Source of the DNA: Methylococcales bacterium
GTDB taxonomy: Bacteria > Pseudomonadota > Gammaproteobacteria > Methylococcales > Methylomonadaceae
Length of the DNA: 37,317 bases
Direction of reading: 5' to 3'
Assembly: GCA_009692395.1 (NCBI GenBank)
Contig: SHZG01000004.1
Coordinates: 1 to 37,317 of the forward strand
A program made the translations under genes and the position numbers. A model generated the notes under the pieces. That model had not been told where the DNA came from. It saw only the letters and a program-made list of their open reading frames with translations, and made no database searches. This document shows, in pieces, positions 20,146-29,596 of this stretch; within the stretch, counting starts at the first letter, position 1; every line of letters begins with the position of its first letter.

Positions 20146-21168
20146 TCAACGACTCAAAAACATAGCATCACCGTAACTAAAAAAGCGATAAGATTGTTCA
20201 ATCGCGTGCTGATACGCCGCCATAATGGGCTGATAACCCGCAAATGCAGACACCAACATTAATAAAGTTGACTCGGGTAAATGAAAGTTAGTTAGCAAAG
20301 CATCGACTGATTTAAATTCATAGCTAGGCGTGATAAATAAATCCGTATCGCCACAACCTGCTGTGAGCTGCCCGCTTTTAGAGGCAGATTCTAACGCTCT
20401 CACTGCGGTTGTACCGATGGCAATCACGCGTCCGCCACGCTCTCTTGTTTGCTGAACTGCATCAACAGTTGCCGCTGACACCGCAAAATATTCTTTGTGC
20501 ATTAAATGATCAGCCAAATTTTCTGCCCTTACAGGTTGAAAAGTGCCGCTACCAACGTGTAACGTCACAAACGCAGTGTGTATGCCTTTGGTGTTAATTT
20601 TTTCCAGTAATGCTTCATCAAAATGTAAACCAGCAGTCGGTGCAGCCACTGCTCCCGCTGTTTTAGCAAACACGGTTTGATAACGGGTTAAATCAGATTC
20701 ATCATCGGCTCGGGTAATATAAGGCGGCAAGGGAATATGCCCAATTTGCTCTAATAAACTCAGTAAACTACTTTCACCTTTAAATGCTAATTTAAATAAA
20801 TCATCTTCCCTGCCCTGTACTTCACAGCAATGCCCATTATCCAAGTCAATCAATGCGCCTTCTTTGGGTGATTTGCTGGCTCTAACGTGGGCTATCGCGT
20901 TATGCTCATCGAGTATGCGTTCAATTAAAATTTCAACTTTACCTCCGCTGAGTTTTTTACCAAATAACCGTGCAGGTATTACTTTAGTATCATTAAGAAC
21001 TAACAAATCATCCTTATTGATTAAATCAATAAAATTGGTAAATTGTCTGTCTACTATGTGCCCAGACTCTCGATTCATACACAATAAACGACTCGCATCG
21101 CGGTTTGGTAAGGGTTTTTGCGCAATTAACGCTTCGGGTAACACATAGTTAAAATCACTTTTTTTCAT
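20146..21168 (-). CDS. queA: S-adenosylmethionine:tRNA ribosyltransferase-isomerase
   Basis: [56 protein letters not shown]. Confidence 0.96.
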   Translation of the reverse strand: MKKSDFNYVLPEALIAQKPLPNRDASRLLCMNRESGHIVDRQFTNFIDLINKDDLLVLNDTKVIPARLFGKKLSGGKVEILIERILDEHNAIAHVRASKSPKEGALIDLDNGHCCEVQGREDDLFKLAFKGESSLLSLLEQIGHIPLPPYITRADDESDLTRYQTVFAKTAGAVAAPTAGLHFDEALLEKINTKGIHTAFVTLHVGSGTFQPVRAENLADHLMHKEYFAVSAATVDAVQQTRERGGRVIAIGTTAVRALESASKSGQLTAGCGDTDLFITPSYEFKSVDALLTNFHLPESTLLMLVSAFAGYQPIMAAYQHAIEQSYRFFSYGDAMFLSR

Positions 21169-21247
21169 AGTTTAGGTTCAAATTAAGCAGTTATTTTAAA
21201 AATAGACTAGCATTTTTAAGATGCTTTGCCTATAATGTCCGTTCTGT

Positions 21248-21334
21248 GCCGGGATGGCGGAACTGGTAGACGCGCCGGATTCAAAATCCGGTGATGGTGA
21301 CATCGTGCCGGTTCGATTCCGGCTCTCGGTACCA
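21248..21334 (+). tRNA. tRNA-Leu (anticodon CAA)
   Basis: gccggga...ccgga-ttCAAaa-tccgg...long variable arm...ggttcgattcc...tctcggtacca; 87 nt with encoded CCA. Confidence 0.95.
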
Positions 21335-21345
21335 AGAATAAAAAT

Positions 21346-21373
21346 AGGGATTACCATGTAATCCCTTTTTTTT
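21346..21373 (+). terminator. Rho-independent terminator after tRNA-Leu
   Basis: agggattac-cat-gtaatccct followed by a T run. Confidence 0.9.
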
Positions 21374-21491
21374 GCTCAAAATTTGCCGTCATAACCCTAT
21401 ACATACAGCATTATTCATATCAGATTTCCCCTGCTGACTTTAAGCGGCTCGCATTCGCAACATTAACTGACGTACTCACCAACAAAAATTT

Positions 21492-22214
21492 ATGACTGAT
21501 TTATTTAATACATGGGGAAACTTTTTTTTCCATACCCGCAATTACCTATTTCCTGCCTTTATTTTAATACTGCTACTTATATGGCCGCCTGTCGCGTTAA
21601 CTGATGCTGCAAGTTGTTTTGTCATGACAGCGGGTTTATTAATAGTTACTTTAGGACAGATATTTCGTATTACTACTATTGGCTTAGATTACATCGTGCG
21701 CGGTGGACGCAATAGACGTATTTATGCCGAAGACTTAGTCACAGGTGGTCTGTTTTCCCATTGTAGAAATCCGTTATATGTTGGCAATCTTCTGATTGCG
21801 ATTGGTTATTTATTTGTTGCAGGTAACTGGGGCAGTATTATTGTCGGCTCATTGTCTTTTTTGGCGATTTATCGCTTAATCGTTCACAGTGAAGAAACGT
21901 TTTTAGGTGAAAAGTTTGGTCAAGCCTACGCTGATTTTTGTAACGATGTGCCGCGCTGGATACCTAACCTGACAGGTTTTTCAGACACGGTCAAAGGCTA
22001 CCAATTCGATTGGCCTGCGGTTGCGGTTAAAGATGGCGGTACTATCTTTATGTCCGTCATGGTGCCTGTGGGTTTAATCGCGTGGAAACTGAATTTAGCC
22101 AATCAATTGAGCAACTACCAAACTGTGTTAATCATCATCACTGTCATTATGGTGTGTGCTTTCTTAACCATGCGGTTTTTGAAAAAATCAGGTCGCTTAA
22201 AATCCATGCGCTAA
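21492..22214 (+). CDS. Isoprenylcysteine carboxylmethyltransferase-like (ICMT/PEMT fold) membrane methyltransferase
   Basis: Multi-TM protein with LVTGGLFSHCRNPLYVGNLLIAIG and EETFLGEKFGQAYADFCNDVPRWIP. Confidence 0.75.
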   Translation: MTDLFNTWGNFFFHTRNYLFPAFILILLLIWPPVALTDAASCFVMTAGLLIVTLGQIFRITTIGLDYIVRGGRNRRIYAEDLVTGGLFSHCRNPLYVGNLLIAIGYLFVAGNWGSIIVGSLSFLAIYRLIVHSEETFLGEKFGQAYADFCNDVPRWIPNLTGFSDTVKGYQFDWPAVAVKDGGTIFMSVMVPVGLIAWKLNLANQLSNYQTVLIIITVIMVCAFLTMRFLKKSGRLKSMR

Positions 22215-22239
22215 ATCATCACCGTAGGTCTGGTTAGCT

Positions 22240-22254
22240 GTGAGCTTGTCGAAC
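22240..22254. repeat. Partial REP-like sequence (gtgagcttgtcgaac)
   Basis: Matches the core of the repeat at 13168-13223. Confidence 0.5.
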
Positions 22255-22308
22255 AGCGTAACCCGACACTTCCTCCGATTTTACTTACAACACAACCGAG
22301 CAAACAGC

Positions 22309-23301
22309 ATGAAATTCGTCGTCTCCTACCCGCAAACCAACTGGGATTATGTCAAGTTTAGATTAAACCGCATCATTCGTGGCAAAGATAAATCCAACGA
22401 TGTATTCAGAGGTTTACCTGGTGGCAAACTGGAATTATTTGAACATAACGGCGAACTAGGTGGCATTACATCACTGGGTGAAATTTATCCTATTAAACCG
22501 TTTGGAATGCAGTATGTCGCAGGTGAAGGTTTATATTTCATTACAGGTTTACCGTGTAGTGAAGAAAGTGTTTCAGGTGATGAACACATTGCCCGCATGA
22601 ATGATAATGGCGAGATTGATTTAGAAATTCGCAGCCCATTACTCACCCAAGTGCGCTCACTGCGCCGCACTGAAAACGGTTTAATGGTCACTGCCAGCGG
22701 TGTCGATGCCATTTTAGAATTTGATTTATCTGGTGCATTAATCTGGTCATGGTGGGCAACTGAACACGGTTACGATCAAGCCTACGGTGGTAGCGGTACA
22801 CGCGTGATTGATAAAACTATAGATCATCGCCTAAAAAATTACCCCGGCCGTTTGCAAACCACACACATGAATTCGGCGATTGTTGACCCTTACGATTCAT
22901 CAAAAGTGCTGACGATTTTATTTTATCAAGGCAAAGTCGCGCGTATTGATAGAAACACCTTAGCGCATGAAATTGTTATCAGTGATTTAAACGGCGCACA
23001 TCATATCCACCCCCATTCAGGCGGTTATATGCTGTCCAACTCGCGCCAAGGGGAAGTATTATTATTCGATAAAGACTTCAATTTGACTGAGCGCATTGCA
23101 GGCACGAACCAATATTTCCCTGTGAAATGGGTACAAGATGCCATTGAAACCCCGTTCAGCACGCACCTTATCGCCGATTGCAATACCTTTAAATTGCGGG
23201 AACGCGACAGAACTGGCAACGAAAAAAGCCATAACACCAAAATGCCTAATCGCGTGTTCCAAATTGAACCTGTCGCAGACAGCTTCAACTTTAAAAAATA
23301 A
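22309..23301 (+). CDS. Arylsulfotransferase-like / beta-propeller protein
   Basis: Repeated propeller blades (HIHPHSGGYMLSNSRQGEVLLFD, TTHMNSA). ATG 22309 preferred because the upstream GTG lies in REP-like sequence. Confidence 0.55.
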   Translation: MKFVVSYPQTNWDYVKFRLNRIIRGKDKSNDVFRGLPGGKLELFEHNGELGGITSLGEIYPIKPFGMQYVAGEGLYFITGLPCSEESVSGDEHIARMNDNGEIDLEIRSPLLTQVRSLRRTENGLMVTASGVDAILEFDLSGALIWSWWATEHGYDQAYGGSGTRVIDKTIDHRLKNYPGRLQTTHMNSAIVDPYDSSKVLTILFYQGKVARIDRNTLAHEIVISDLNGAHHIHPHSGGYMLSNSRQGEVLLFDKDFNLTERIAGTNQYFPVKWVQDAIETPFSTHLIADCNTFKLRERDRTGNEKSHNTKMPNRVFQIEPVADSFNFKK

Positions 23302-23315
23302 CACTCGGCTGTAAC

Positions 23316-24320
23316 GTGCGTATTTTAATTGTCGGAGCTTCTTGGGTGGGTGATATGGTTATGGCACAAAGCCTGTTTATCACCCTGAAGCAACAACACC
23401 CAGACTGCCAGATTGATGTCCTTGCTCCACCGTGGACACTGGCATTATTGGCACAGATGCCCGAAGTGTCTTTGGCAATTGAAATGCCATCGGTGCGTAA
23501 TAAACTGGGCTTAATGATGCGTATCAAGCTGGGTAGACAGTTACGCGACCATCATTATGACCAAGCAATTTTACTGCCCAACACTTGGAAATCGGCATTA
23601 ACGCCATTTTTTGCTAACATTCCCGTCAGAACAGGTTATGTGGGTGAATGTCGTTGGGGTTTGCTCAACGATGTGCGCCGTTTGGATAAAACCATCTTAA
23701 CCAAAACCGTACAACGTTTTGTCGCGCTTGCTTTGCCTGCAACGTTTCAAGGTGTACCCGACTGCCCTGCCCCTGTCTTTAATATCAATTCAGAACACCA
23801 GCAACAACTCATTACAAAATACGCGCTACCCACAGACCGAAAAATTTTAGCCCTGTGTGCAGGTGCAGAATACGGCGAAGCCAAACGCTGGCCTGTCACC
23901 CATTACGCCGCCGTAGCCCGACAAAAAATCAGCGAAGGTTGGCAAGTCTGGTTGTTAGGTTCGCCAAAAGATAAAGCGGCGGCGGCTGATATTAATCGCC
24001 TTGCTGGTAATGGCTGTGTCGATTTTAGCGGCAAAACCAGCATGACGGACGCAGTCGATTTATTATCGTTAGCTGATGTCGTTATCAGCAATGACTCAGG
24101 TTTAATGCACGTTGCCAGTGCCTTAAATAAAAATCTCATTGCCATTTATGGCTCTTCTGATCCCAACTTCACTCCACCTTTAAGCAACAAAGCCAACATC
24201 ATTTATTTAGGCTTACCTTGCTCTCCGTGTTTTAAACGTGACTGCCCATTAGGGCATACCCGCTGTTTAACAGAGATAAGTGCAGAGTATGTTTTATCTC
24301 ATATAGCCAAAGCACAATAA
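23316..24320 (+). CDS. waaF: ADP-heptose--LPS heptosyltransferase II (GT9)
   Basis: MRILIVGASWVGDMVMAQSLFITLKQQHP; DVVISNDSGLMHVASALNKNLIAIYGSSDP; GTG start. Confidence 0.88.
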   Translation: MRILIVGASWVGDMVMAQSLFITLKQQHPDCQIDVLAPPWTLALLAQMPEVSLAIEMPSVRNKLGLMMRIKLGRQLRDHHYDQAILLPNTWKSALTPFFANIPVRTGYVGECRWGLLNDVRRLDKTILTKTVQRFVALALPATFQGVPDCPAPVFNINSEHQQQLITKYALPTDRKILALCAGAEYGEAKRWPVTHYAAVARQKISEGWQVWLLGSPKDKAAAADINRLAGNGCVDFSGKTSMTDAVDLLSLADVVISNDSGLMHVASALNKNLIAIYGSSDPNFTPPLSNKANIIYLGLPCSPCFKRDCPLGHTRCLTEISAEYVLSHIAKAQ

Positions 24321-24328
24321 AATGATGT
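24302..24328. repeat. 27 nt inverted copy of 13224-13250, covering the 3' end of waaF
   Basis: Exact 27 nt reverse complement; encodes the terminal IAKAQ* of WaaF. Confidence 0.85.
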
Positions 24329-24352
24329 AGGTGCGACAAATTCGCACCTACA
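24326..24352. repeat. Palindromic repeat tgtaggtgcga-caaat-tcgcacctaca
   Basis: 11 bp perfect arms; related hairpin at 33140-33159. Confidence 0.8.
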
Positions 24353-24401
24353 AAATTTTCGTGGACAATGCGTAACATCGGTTTTTAAAATCAAGGATTG
24401 C

Positions 24402-24407
24402 TATAAT
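24402..24407 (+). promoter_or_regulatory. Candidate -10 box (TATAAT) for the MFS gene
   Basis: gcTATAATgaacccct, same 16 nt context as upstream of mtaB. Confidence 0.4.
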
Positions 24408-24468
24408 GAACCCCTCAGCGTTTATCGTTACACGCTCAATATAAAATCCTAGATAGGAGGAATCGGTT

Positions 24469-25857
24469 TTGACCAACGTGCAAGATATTACCAGCCCGAT
24501 GAGTACATCGGAAAAACGCGCAGTCGCTTCATTAGCCAGTATTTACGCTTTGCGAATGCTGGGGCTATTTATGATATTACCCGTGTTATCGTTATTTTCA
24601 GAACAGCTTGAAGGCTCAACTCCAGCGTTAATTGGCTTAGCAATGGGCATTTATGGTTTGCCTCAGGTGTTATTGCAAATGCCTTTTGGACTGCTATCGG
24701 ATCGCTTTGGTCGCAAAAAAATTATTCTTATCGGTTTATTGTTGTTTTTTATTGGTAGCGTGATTGCCGCTTTTTCGACCACAATTTATGGCGTGATAGC
24801 GGGGCGGGCTTTTCAAGGTGCGGGCGCGGTTTCTGCGGTAGTGATGGCGTTAGTCGCCGATTTAACCCAAGAAGTGCATCGGACTAAAGCAATGGCGACG
24901 ATTGGTATCAGTATTGGGATGTCGTTTGGTGCGGGTATTATTGCAGGGCCTATTATTGCAAGTTTTGGTGGTGTACAAGCGGTGTTTGCTGTCACAGCGG
25001 TATTAACGGTGCTGGCGATGTTAGCGGTTATTTATATCGTGCCTAATCCAGAACATTCTAAACTGCATCGAGATGCAGAGTTTGTGCCTGAACAAGCCAT
25101 GAACGCACTAAAAAATCCTGATTTGTTGCGTTTGGATTATGGAATTTTTGTGCTGCATTTGATTTTAATGGCTATTTTTGTGGTCGTACCGTCATTAATG
25201 CGGCAAGCAGGTTTAGAAGCGGGGCATGAGTGGCAAGTTTATTTACCCGTGTTTGCAGGTTCAATGGTGGTGATGATTCCGTTTATTATTCTGGCAGAAA
25301 AAAAACGCAAAATGAAAGCGGTGTTTCTGGGTGCTGTGGGTGTTTTAGTATTAGCAGAATTAGGCTTATCGCAGTTTCATGACACACTAATCAGCATTAT
25401 CGGCTTTTTGGCAGTGTTTTTTTGCGGCTTTAATTTATTAGAAGCTACCCTGCCCTCGTTAATTTCCAAAACTGCACCCGCTGATTTAAAAGGCACAGCA
25501 ATGGGTGCGTATTCAAGCTGTCAGTTTATGGGCTTATTTCTCGGTGGTGTGCTGGGTGGTTGGTTTAATGGTCACTATGGCGTGACAGCGGTATTTTTAT
25601 TTTGTGCGGTGGTGGCGTTGAGTTGGTTTGTGGTGTCGCTGAGTATGAAACCGCCGCGTTATTTAGCCAATATGCTGATTTCTTTGGAAAATTTAAATGA
25701 GCAAGTCACTAATACCTTTGTTAGTCAATTGCTGGAGATTGTCGGTGTCGTCGAAGTGACTGTACACAATGAAGAAGCAGTGGCGTATCTTAAAGTAGAC
25801 AGTCAGTTATTAGATAAAGACCAGTTGCAAACTTTGCTTGACCATTATGCGGACTGA
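24469..25857 (+). CDS. MFS transporter, YajR-like with C-terminal ferredoxin-like domain
   Basis: 12-TM MFS (FGLLSDRFGRKKIILIG) plus a C-terminal region (LLEIVGVVEVTVHNEEAVAYLKVD); TTG start after aggagg. Confidence 0.85.
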   Translation: MTNVQDITSPMSTSEKRAVASLASIYALRMLGLFMILPVLSLFSEQLEGSTPALIGLAMGIYGLPQVLLQMPFGLLSDRFGRKKIILIGLLLFFIGSVIAAFSTTIYGVIAGRAFQGAGAVSAVVMALVADLTQEVHRTKAMATIGISIGMSFGAGIIAGPIIASFGGVQAVFAVTAVLTVLAMLAVIYIVPNPEHSKLHRDAEFVPEQAMNALKNPDLLRLDYGIFVLHLILMAIFVVVPSLMRQAGLEAGHEWQVYLPVFAGSMVVMIPFIILAEKKRKMKAVFLGAVGVLVLAELGLSQFHDTLISIIGFLAVFFCGFNLLEATLPSLISKTAPADLKGTAMGAYSSCQFMGLFLGGVLGGWFNGHYGVTAVFLFCAVVALSWFVVSLSMKPPRYLANMLISLENLNEQVTNTFVSQLLEIVGVVEVTVHNEEAVAYLKVDSQLLDKDQLQTLLDHYAD

Positions 25858-25866
25858 TTAACTGGC

Positions 25867-25920
25867 GTTACGCATGAAAAAGAAATAGTCCACGAAAAGC
25901 ACGAAAGACACAAAAAAATC
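25867..25920. repeat. Left arm of a long imperfect inverted repeat (with 26049-26102)
   Basis: gttacgca..gtccacgaaaagcacgaaagacacaaaaaaatc pairs with the right arm at about 42 of 54 positions. Confidence 0.8.
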
Positions 25921-25934
25921 AAAATCTGTCATGA

Positions 25935-25962
25935 GGAGTCCAAGTCATGCCCTTTGGACTCC
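25935..25962. repeat. Short palindrome ggagtccaa-gtcatgccct-ttggactcc within the larger inverted repeat
   Basis: 9 bp perfect arms. Confidence 0.7.
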
Positions 25963-26048
25963 GAACGATGAATAGTTTAGACACCTAGTAGATACAGGTA
26001 AGTCATTTTAAAAACACGGGTTTTACTCACCACGAACAGTTACACCAT

Positions 26049-26102
26049 GATTTTTTCGTGCTTTTCGTGTCTTTCGTGGACAAAATTTTTCTTGTGCGTA
26101 AC
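26049..26102. repeat. Right arm of the long imperfect inverted repeat
   Basis: gattttttcgtgcttttcgtgtctttcgtggac...gtgcgtaac. Confidence 0.8.
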
Positions 26103-26130
26103 ATCAGTGATTAATGAGTCTTGCTAGTTG

Positions 26131-26157
26131 TTGGGTTACGGCTATCGCCTAACCCAA
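26131..26157. repeat. Palindromic repeat ttgggtta(c)ggc-tatc-gcctaacccaa
   Basis: 11 bp stem with one bulge, directly abutting the stop of the minus-strand gene. Confidence 0.7.
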
Positions 26158-26158
26158 T

Positions 26159-29100
26159 CTACAATGATTGCGTTACGCCTGTTGAAAGTAATGTTGCAAA
26201 ATCAGCCGCTGGAACAGGTTTACTACAAAAATAACCTTGATACATATCACACCCGTGTTCGCGTAAAAATGCTAATTGTTCCGCCGTCTCTACACCTTCA
26301 GCTAATACTTTAAAACCTAAATGATGCGCCATTGCAATAATGGTTGCGGTGATGGCCATATCGCCCGCTAAAAAGGGAATATCATCAATAAAGGTTTTAT
26401 CTATTTTCAATAAATCAACGGGGAAATATTTGAGATACGCCAACGATGAATAGCCTGTACCAAAATCATCAATAGCAAAGCGCACACCTTGTTCATGAAG
26501 ACCATTAAGAATAGACAGCGCGTGCTGTTGATTTTCCATTAAGCCACTTTCGGTGATTTCTAATTCCAGATACTCAACGGGAAAGCCTGACTCCAGCAAT
26601 ACTTGAGTAACCAGCGCGTTAATATCACTGCGGCTAAATTGATGCTCCGAAACATTAACTGCCAAGGTAATAGCAGGTAAACCTTGATCTAACCATTGCC
26701 GACCTAGCCTACAGGTTTCTCGTAGCACCCATTCACCCAGAGCAACAATTAAACCTGTGTCCTCAGCAAGTGGAATCAACTCACTGGGCATAATAAAACC
26801 ATGAATGGGATCATGCCAACGGACTAAGGCTTCGGCACCGATAATACAGCCACTATTAATGTCGATTTGGGGTTGAAAATAAACCTGTAGTTCTTGCTGT
26901 TCAATGGCGTGACGTAAACGAGCTTCCAATGCAATCCGTTCACGCGCTTTTTCGGTTAATTCATCAGAAAAATAAGCAAAGCAACCGCGTCCTGATGCTT
27001 TAGCATGATAGAGAGCCGTATCCGCATTATCCATGAGTGTTTCTACGGTGTGACCGTGCTGTGGATAAAGAGCAATACCAATACTAGCTCCGATAGTGAC
27101 ACTGTAATGTTCGACCAGTATAAAGGGTTGTTTTAAGCTAACAATAATATCATCAGCAACCCGCGCCACATTTTCATAATGGTTGATATTTTCCATTAGA
27201 ATGATAAATTCATCGCCCCCTAAACGTGCCACTGTATCCACTTCACGCACACAGGCTTTAATGCGTATTGCTACTTGTTGTAATAATTTATCCCCTGCCG
27301 CATGACCAAAATTATCATTAACGACTTTAAATTTATCTAAATCCATCATTAATACAGCCATCAGATTACCTGTGCGATGATTACTATCAATGCCGTGTTC
27401 GATGCGCATTTGTAGCAATCGGCGATTCGCTAACTGTGTTAAATGATCATAAAAAGCTAAGTTATTAATATGCTCCTCGGCAACTTTGCGTTCAGTAATG
27501 TCTTCCACCATTACCATAATATAATCGACTTCACTATTGGGCTTACGAACGCAACGCACGACTAACTTAGTGGGAATAATTTTGCCAGTGCGACTAACAA
27601 AACGTTTTTCTAACGAGTAACCATTAATCTCATTCGCTAACAAGCGTTCAAATTGTTCAACATTAGCAGCTAAATCATCTGGATAGGTCAGTTCAGCCCA
27701 CGTCATACGACGTAATTCTTGTTCTGAGTATTCCATCATGTCACATAAACATTGATTAATACGCATCCAGCCTTTTTCAGGTGATGTAATTGCCAAGCCG
27801 ACTAAATCCAATTCGTAAAATGCGCGTAATTGTTCTTCATCTTGTTTGCGGTCAGTAATATCAGTCGATATGCCACATAAGCCATAAATAGTGTCGTCAT
27901 CAAAGCGTAACGGTTGTTTGACAGTAAGATAGGCAGTACAACGAGAACCATCTTCGCTGACATTTACTTCTTCACGCGCGATACGCTCACCCTGTTCAAT
28001 GACACGACTATCATTAATATGTAAATTAGCGGCAGTGTCACTGTCAAAAAAATCGCTATCGGTTTTACCTATGATAGCGTCCAGTGGTTGCTTAAACAGT
28101 TCCCGCACTAAGCGATTCGCATACTGATAACGATAGTCTTTGTCTTTGATGTAAATATAGGCTTCAACATTGTCGAGAATAGTATTCAGTTTATTTTCAC
28201 TATCACGCAGTTGTTGTTCTACTTGTTTGCTCTCAGTAATGTCACGGGTAACAGACAATAATGCAGTGATATGACCATCACTATTACGCAAAGGCACGGC
28301 ACGAGTTTCCAGCCAGCGATATGTTCCCTTAAGCCCGCGTATTTCAAACTCAAGATTGCCAGACCCACCATTGAATACTTGTCTTGTTAATGCCATGAAC
28401 GCAGCCCTATATTTTGGCAGTACAATTTCTTGTATATTCTGACCGATGACTGACTGCTCAGAATCCGCTTCAATAATCGCCAAGCCAGCAGGATTCATCT
28501 GTAATAACGACCCGTTTGCCGCCAGTAACTTCAAACATTCAGGCTGTGTTTCAATAATAGTACGCATTTTTAGTTCACTTTCTTGCTGTGCCATCCGTGC
28601 TTGTTCGCGCTCAGCTTCAATCTGTGCAAGATTAACCTGCTTTTCTAATAACCAGCCCAATACACTGTTTTTTGAGGCAGTTGGGATTGAATTAGCCCAT
28701 AAAAAATCCTTGTTACCAAAATGAGAGATACAGAGTTGCAATTGATCCACAGAACAGCCCAACACGGCGTACAAAGCCCGATCGGCAAGCACCAGCGTCA
28801 ACAGCAATAGAAAACCAAAGACAATAAACAATATCCATAAGAGTGTTGAGGTACTTTCGGCGGAGCGAACAGTTTTTAGTGTGCGCTGCTCTATCATCAG
28901 ATTGAATTTACCGATGGGCTGCATCATGTTCGCCTTGGCTTGAAAATAAGTTGGGGAATATAACAACTCTATGGCTTTGCGGCGATTATCATCAGTGAGT
29001 GGTTGAGTGGCTTCGATTAACGCCATCGTGGCGAATTCATCGCGTATCAATTGATCGGAATTGTGCTTTACTTGCGCCAATTTAGCAAATTCTGCGGCGG

Positions 29101-29497
29101 TAAAATGAGCTTGCTGCATGAGTTCAAGCAAGGAAATTGACTCACCTTTAGCGCGTGGTCGGCGGTTGCCTGCCAACACAAAATCCCAATAAACATCTTC
29201 ATAGCTTAATGGACGTGGTCTTTTACCCTCACGAATGGCGATAATTTCCAGATAGTGCTGCTTGTAAATAGGATTACCCGTTGCCACATAACTGCGTACT
29301 GTGTTGGTGAGATCATCAGACGAATGGCGTAATTCATCTGCCAATAAAAATGCCTGCAAGCGCGACTCGTTAGCTAGACCTATCTCTTTTTCTGAGTGGA
29401 TATAAAAGCCAAGGCTAAGAGACAAGATGACAAACATCCCCAAGACTAGCCAAAGACTGCGTGTGAACCTCAATAAGTTTTTGTTGTACTTAGTCAT
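26159..29497 (-). CDS. Multi-PAS GGDEF-EAL signalling protein (c-di-GMP)
   Basis: N-terminal TM sensor, three PAS segments, RLGGDEFIIL and GAEALVRW motifs intact. Confidence 0.93.
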   Translation of the reverse strand: MTKYNKNLLRFTRSLWLVLGMFVILSLSLGFYIHSEKEIGLANESRLQAFLLADELRHSSDDLTNTVRSYVATGNPIYKQHYLEIIAIREGKRPRPLSYEDVYWDFVLAGNRRPRAKGESISLLELMQQAHFTAAEFAKLAQVKHNSDQLIRDEFATMALIEATQPLTDDNRRKAIELLYSPTYFQAKANMMQPIGKFNLMIEQRTLKTVRSAESTSTLLWILFIVFGFLLLLTLVLADRALYAVLGCSVDQLQLCISHFGNKDFLWANSIPTASKNSVLGWLLEKQVNLAQIEAEREQARMAQQESELKMRTIIETQPECLKLLAANGSLLQMNPAGLAIIEADSEQSVIGQNIQEIVLPKYRAAFMALTRQVFNGGSGNLEFEIRGLKGTYRWLETRAVPLRNSDGHITALLSVTRDITESKQVEQQLRDSENKLNTILDNVEAYIYIKDKDYRYQYANRLVRELFKQPLDAIIGKTDSDFFDSDTAANLHINDSRVIEQGERIAREEVNVSEDGSRCTAYLTVKQPLRFDDDTIYGLCGISTDITDRKQDEEQLRAFYELDLVGLAITSPEKGWMRINQCLCDMMEYSEQELRRMTWAELTYPDDLAANVEQFERLLANEINGYSLEKRFVSRTGKIIPTKLVVRCVRKPNSEVDYIMVMVEDITERKVAEEHINNLAFYDHLTQLANRRLLQMRIEHGIDSNHRTGNLMAVLMMDLDKFKVVNDNFGHAAGDKLLQQVAIRIKACVREVDTVARLGGDEFIILMENINHYENVARVADDIIVSLKQPFILVEHYSVTIGASIGIALYPQHGHTVETLMDNADTALYHAKASGRGCFAYFSDELTEKARERIALEARLRHAIEQQELQVYFQPQIDINSGCIIGAEALVRWHDPIHGFIMPSELIPLAEDTGLIVALGEWVLRETCRLGRQWLDQGLPAITLAVNVSEHQFSRSDINALVTQVLLESGFPVEYLELEITESGLMENQQHALSILNGLHEQGVRFAIDDFGTGYSSLAYLKYFPVDLLKIDKTFIDDIPFLAGDMAITATIIAMAHHLGFKVLAEGVETAEQLAFLREHGCDMYQGYFCSKPVPAADFATLLSTGVTQSL

Positions 29498-29596
29498 TTA
29501 GTGTTTGATTAGTGAGTAATGGGTACAATGTAAAAGACGCTGCATTACAACGTCTCCACAATACCCATTGTTCATGGACAATATCAATATATTACT

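Noticed and set aside
22485-23527. Several ORFs antisense to the propeller gene and waaF
   Set aside because: Shadow ORFs; the + strand genes have clear family features.
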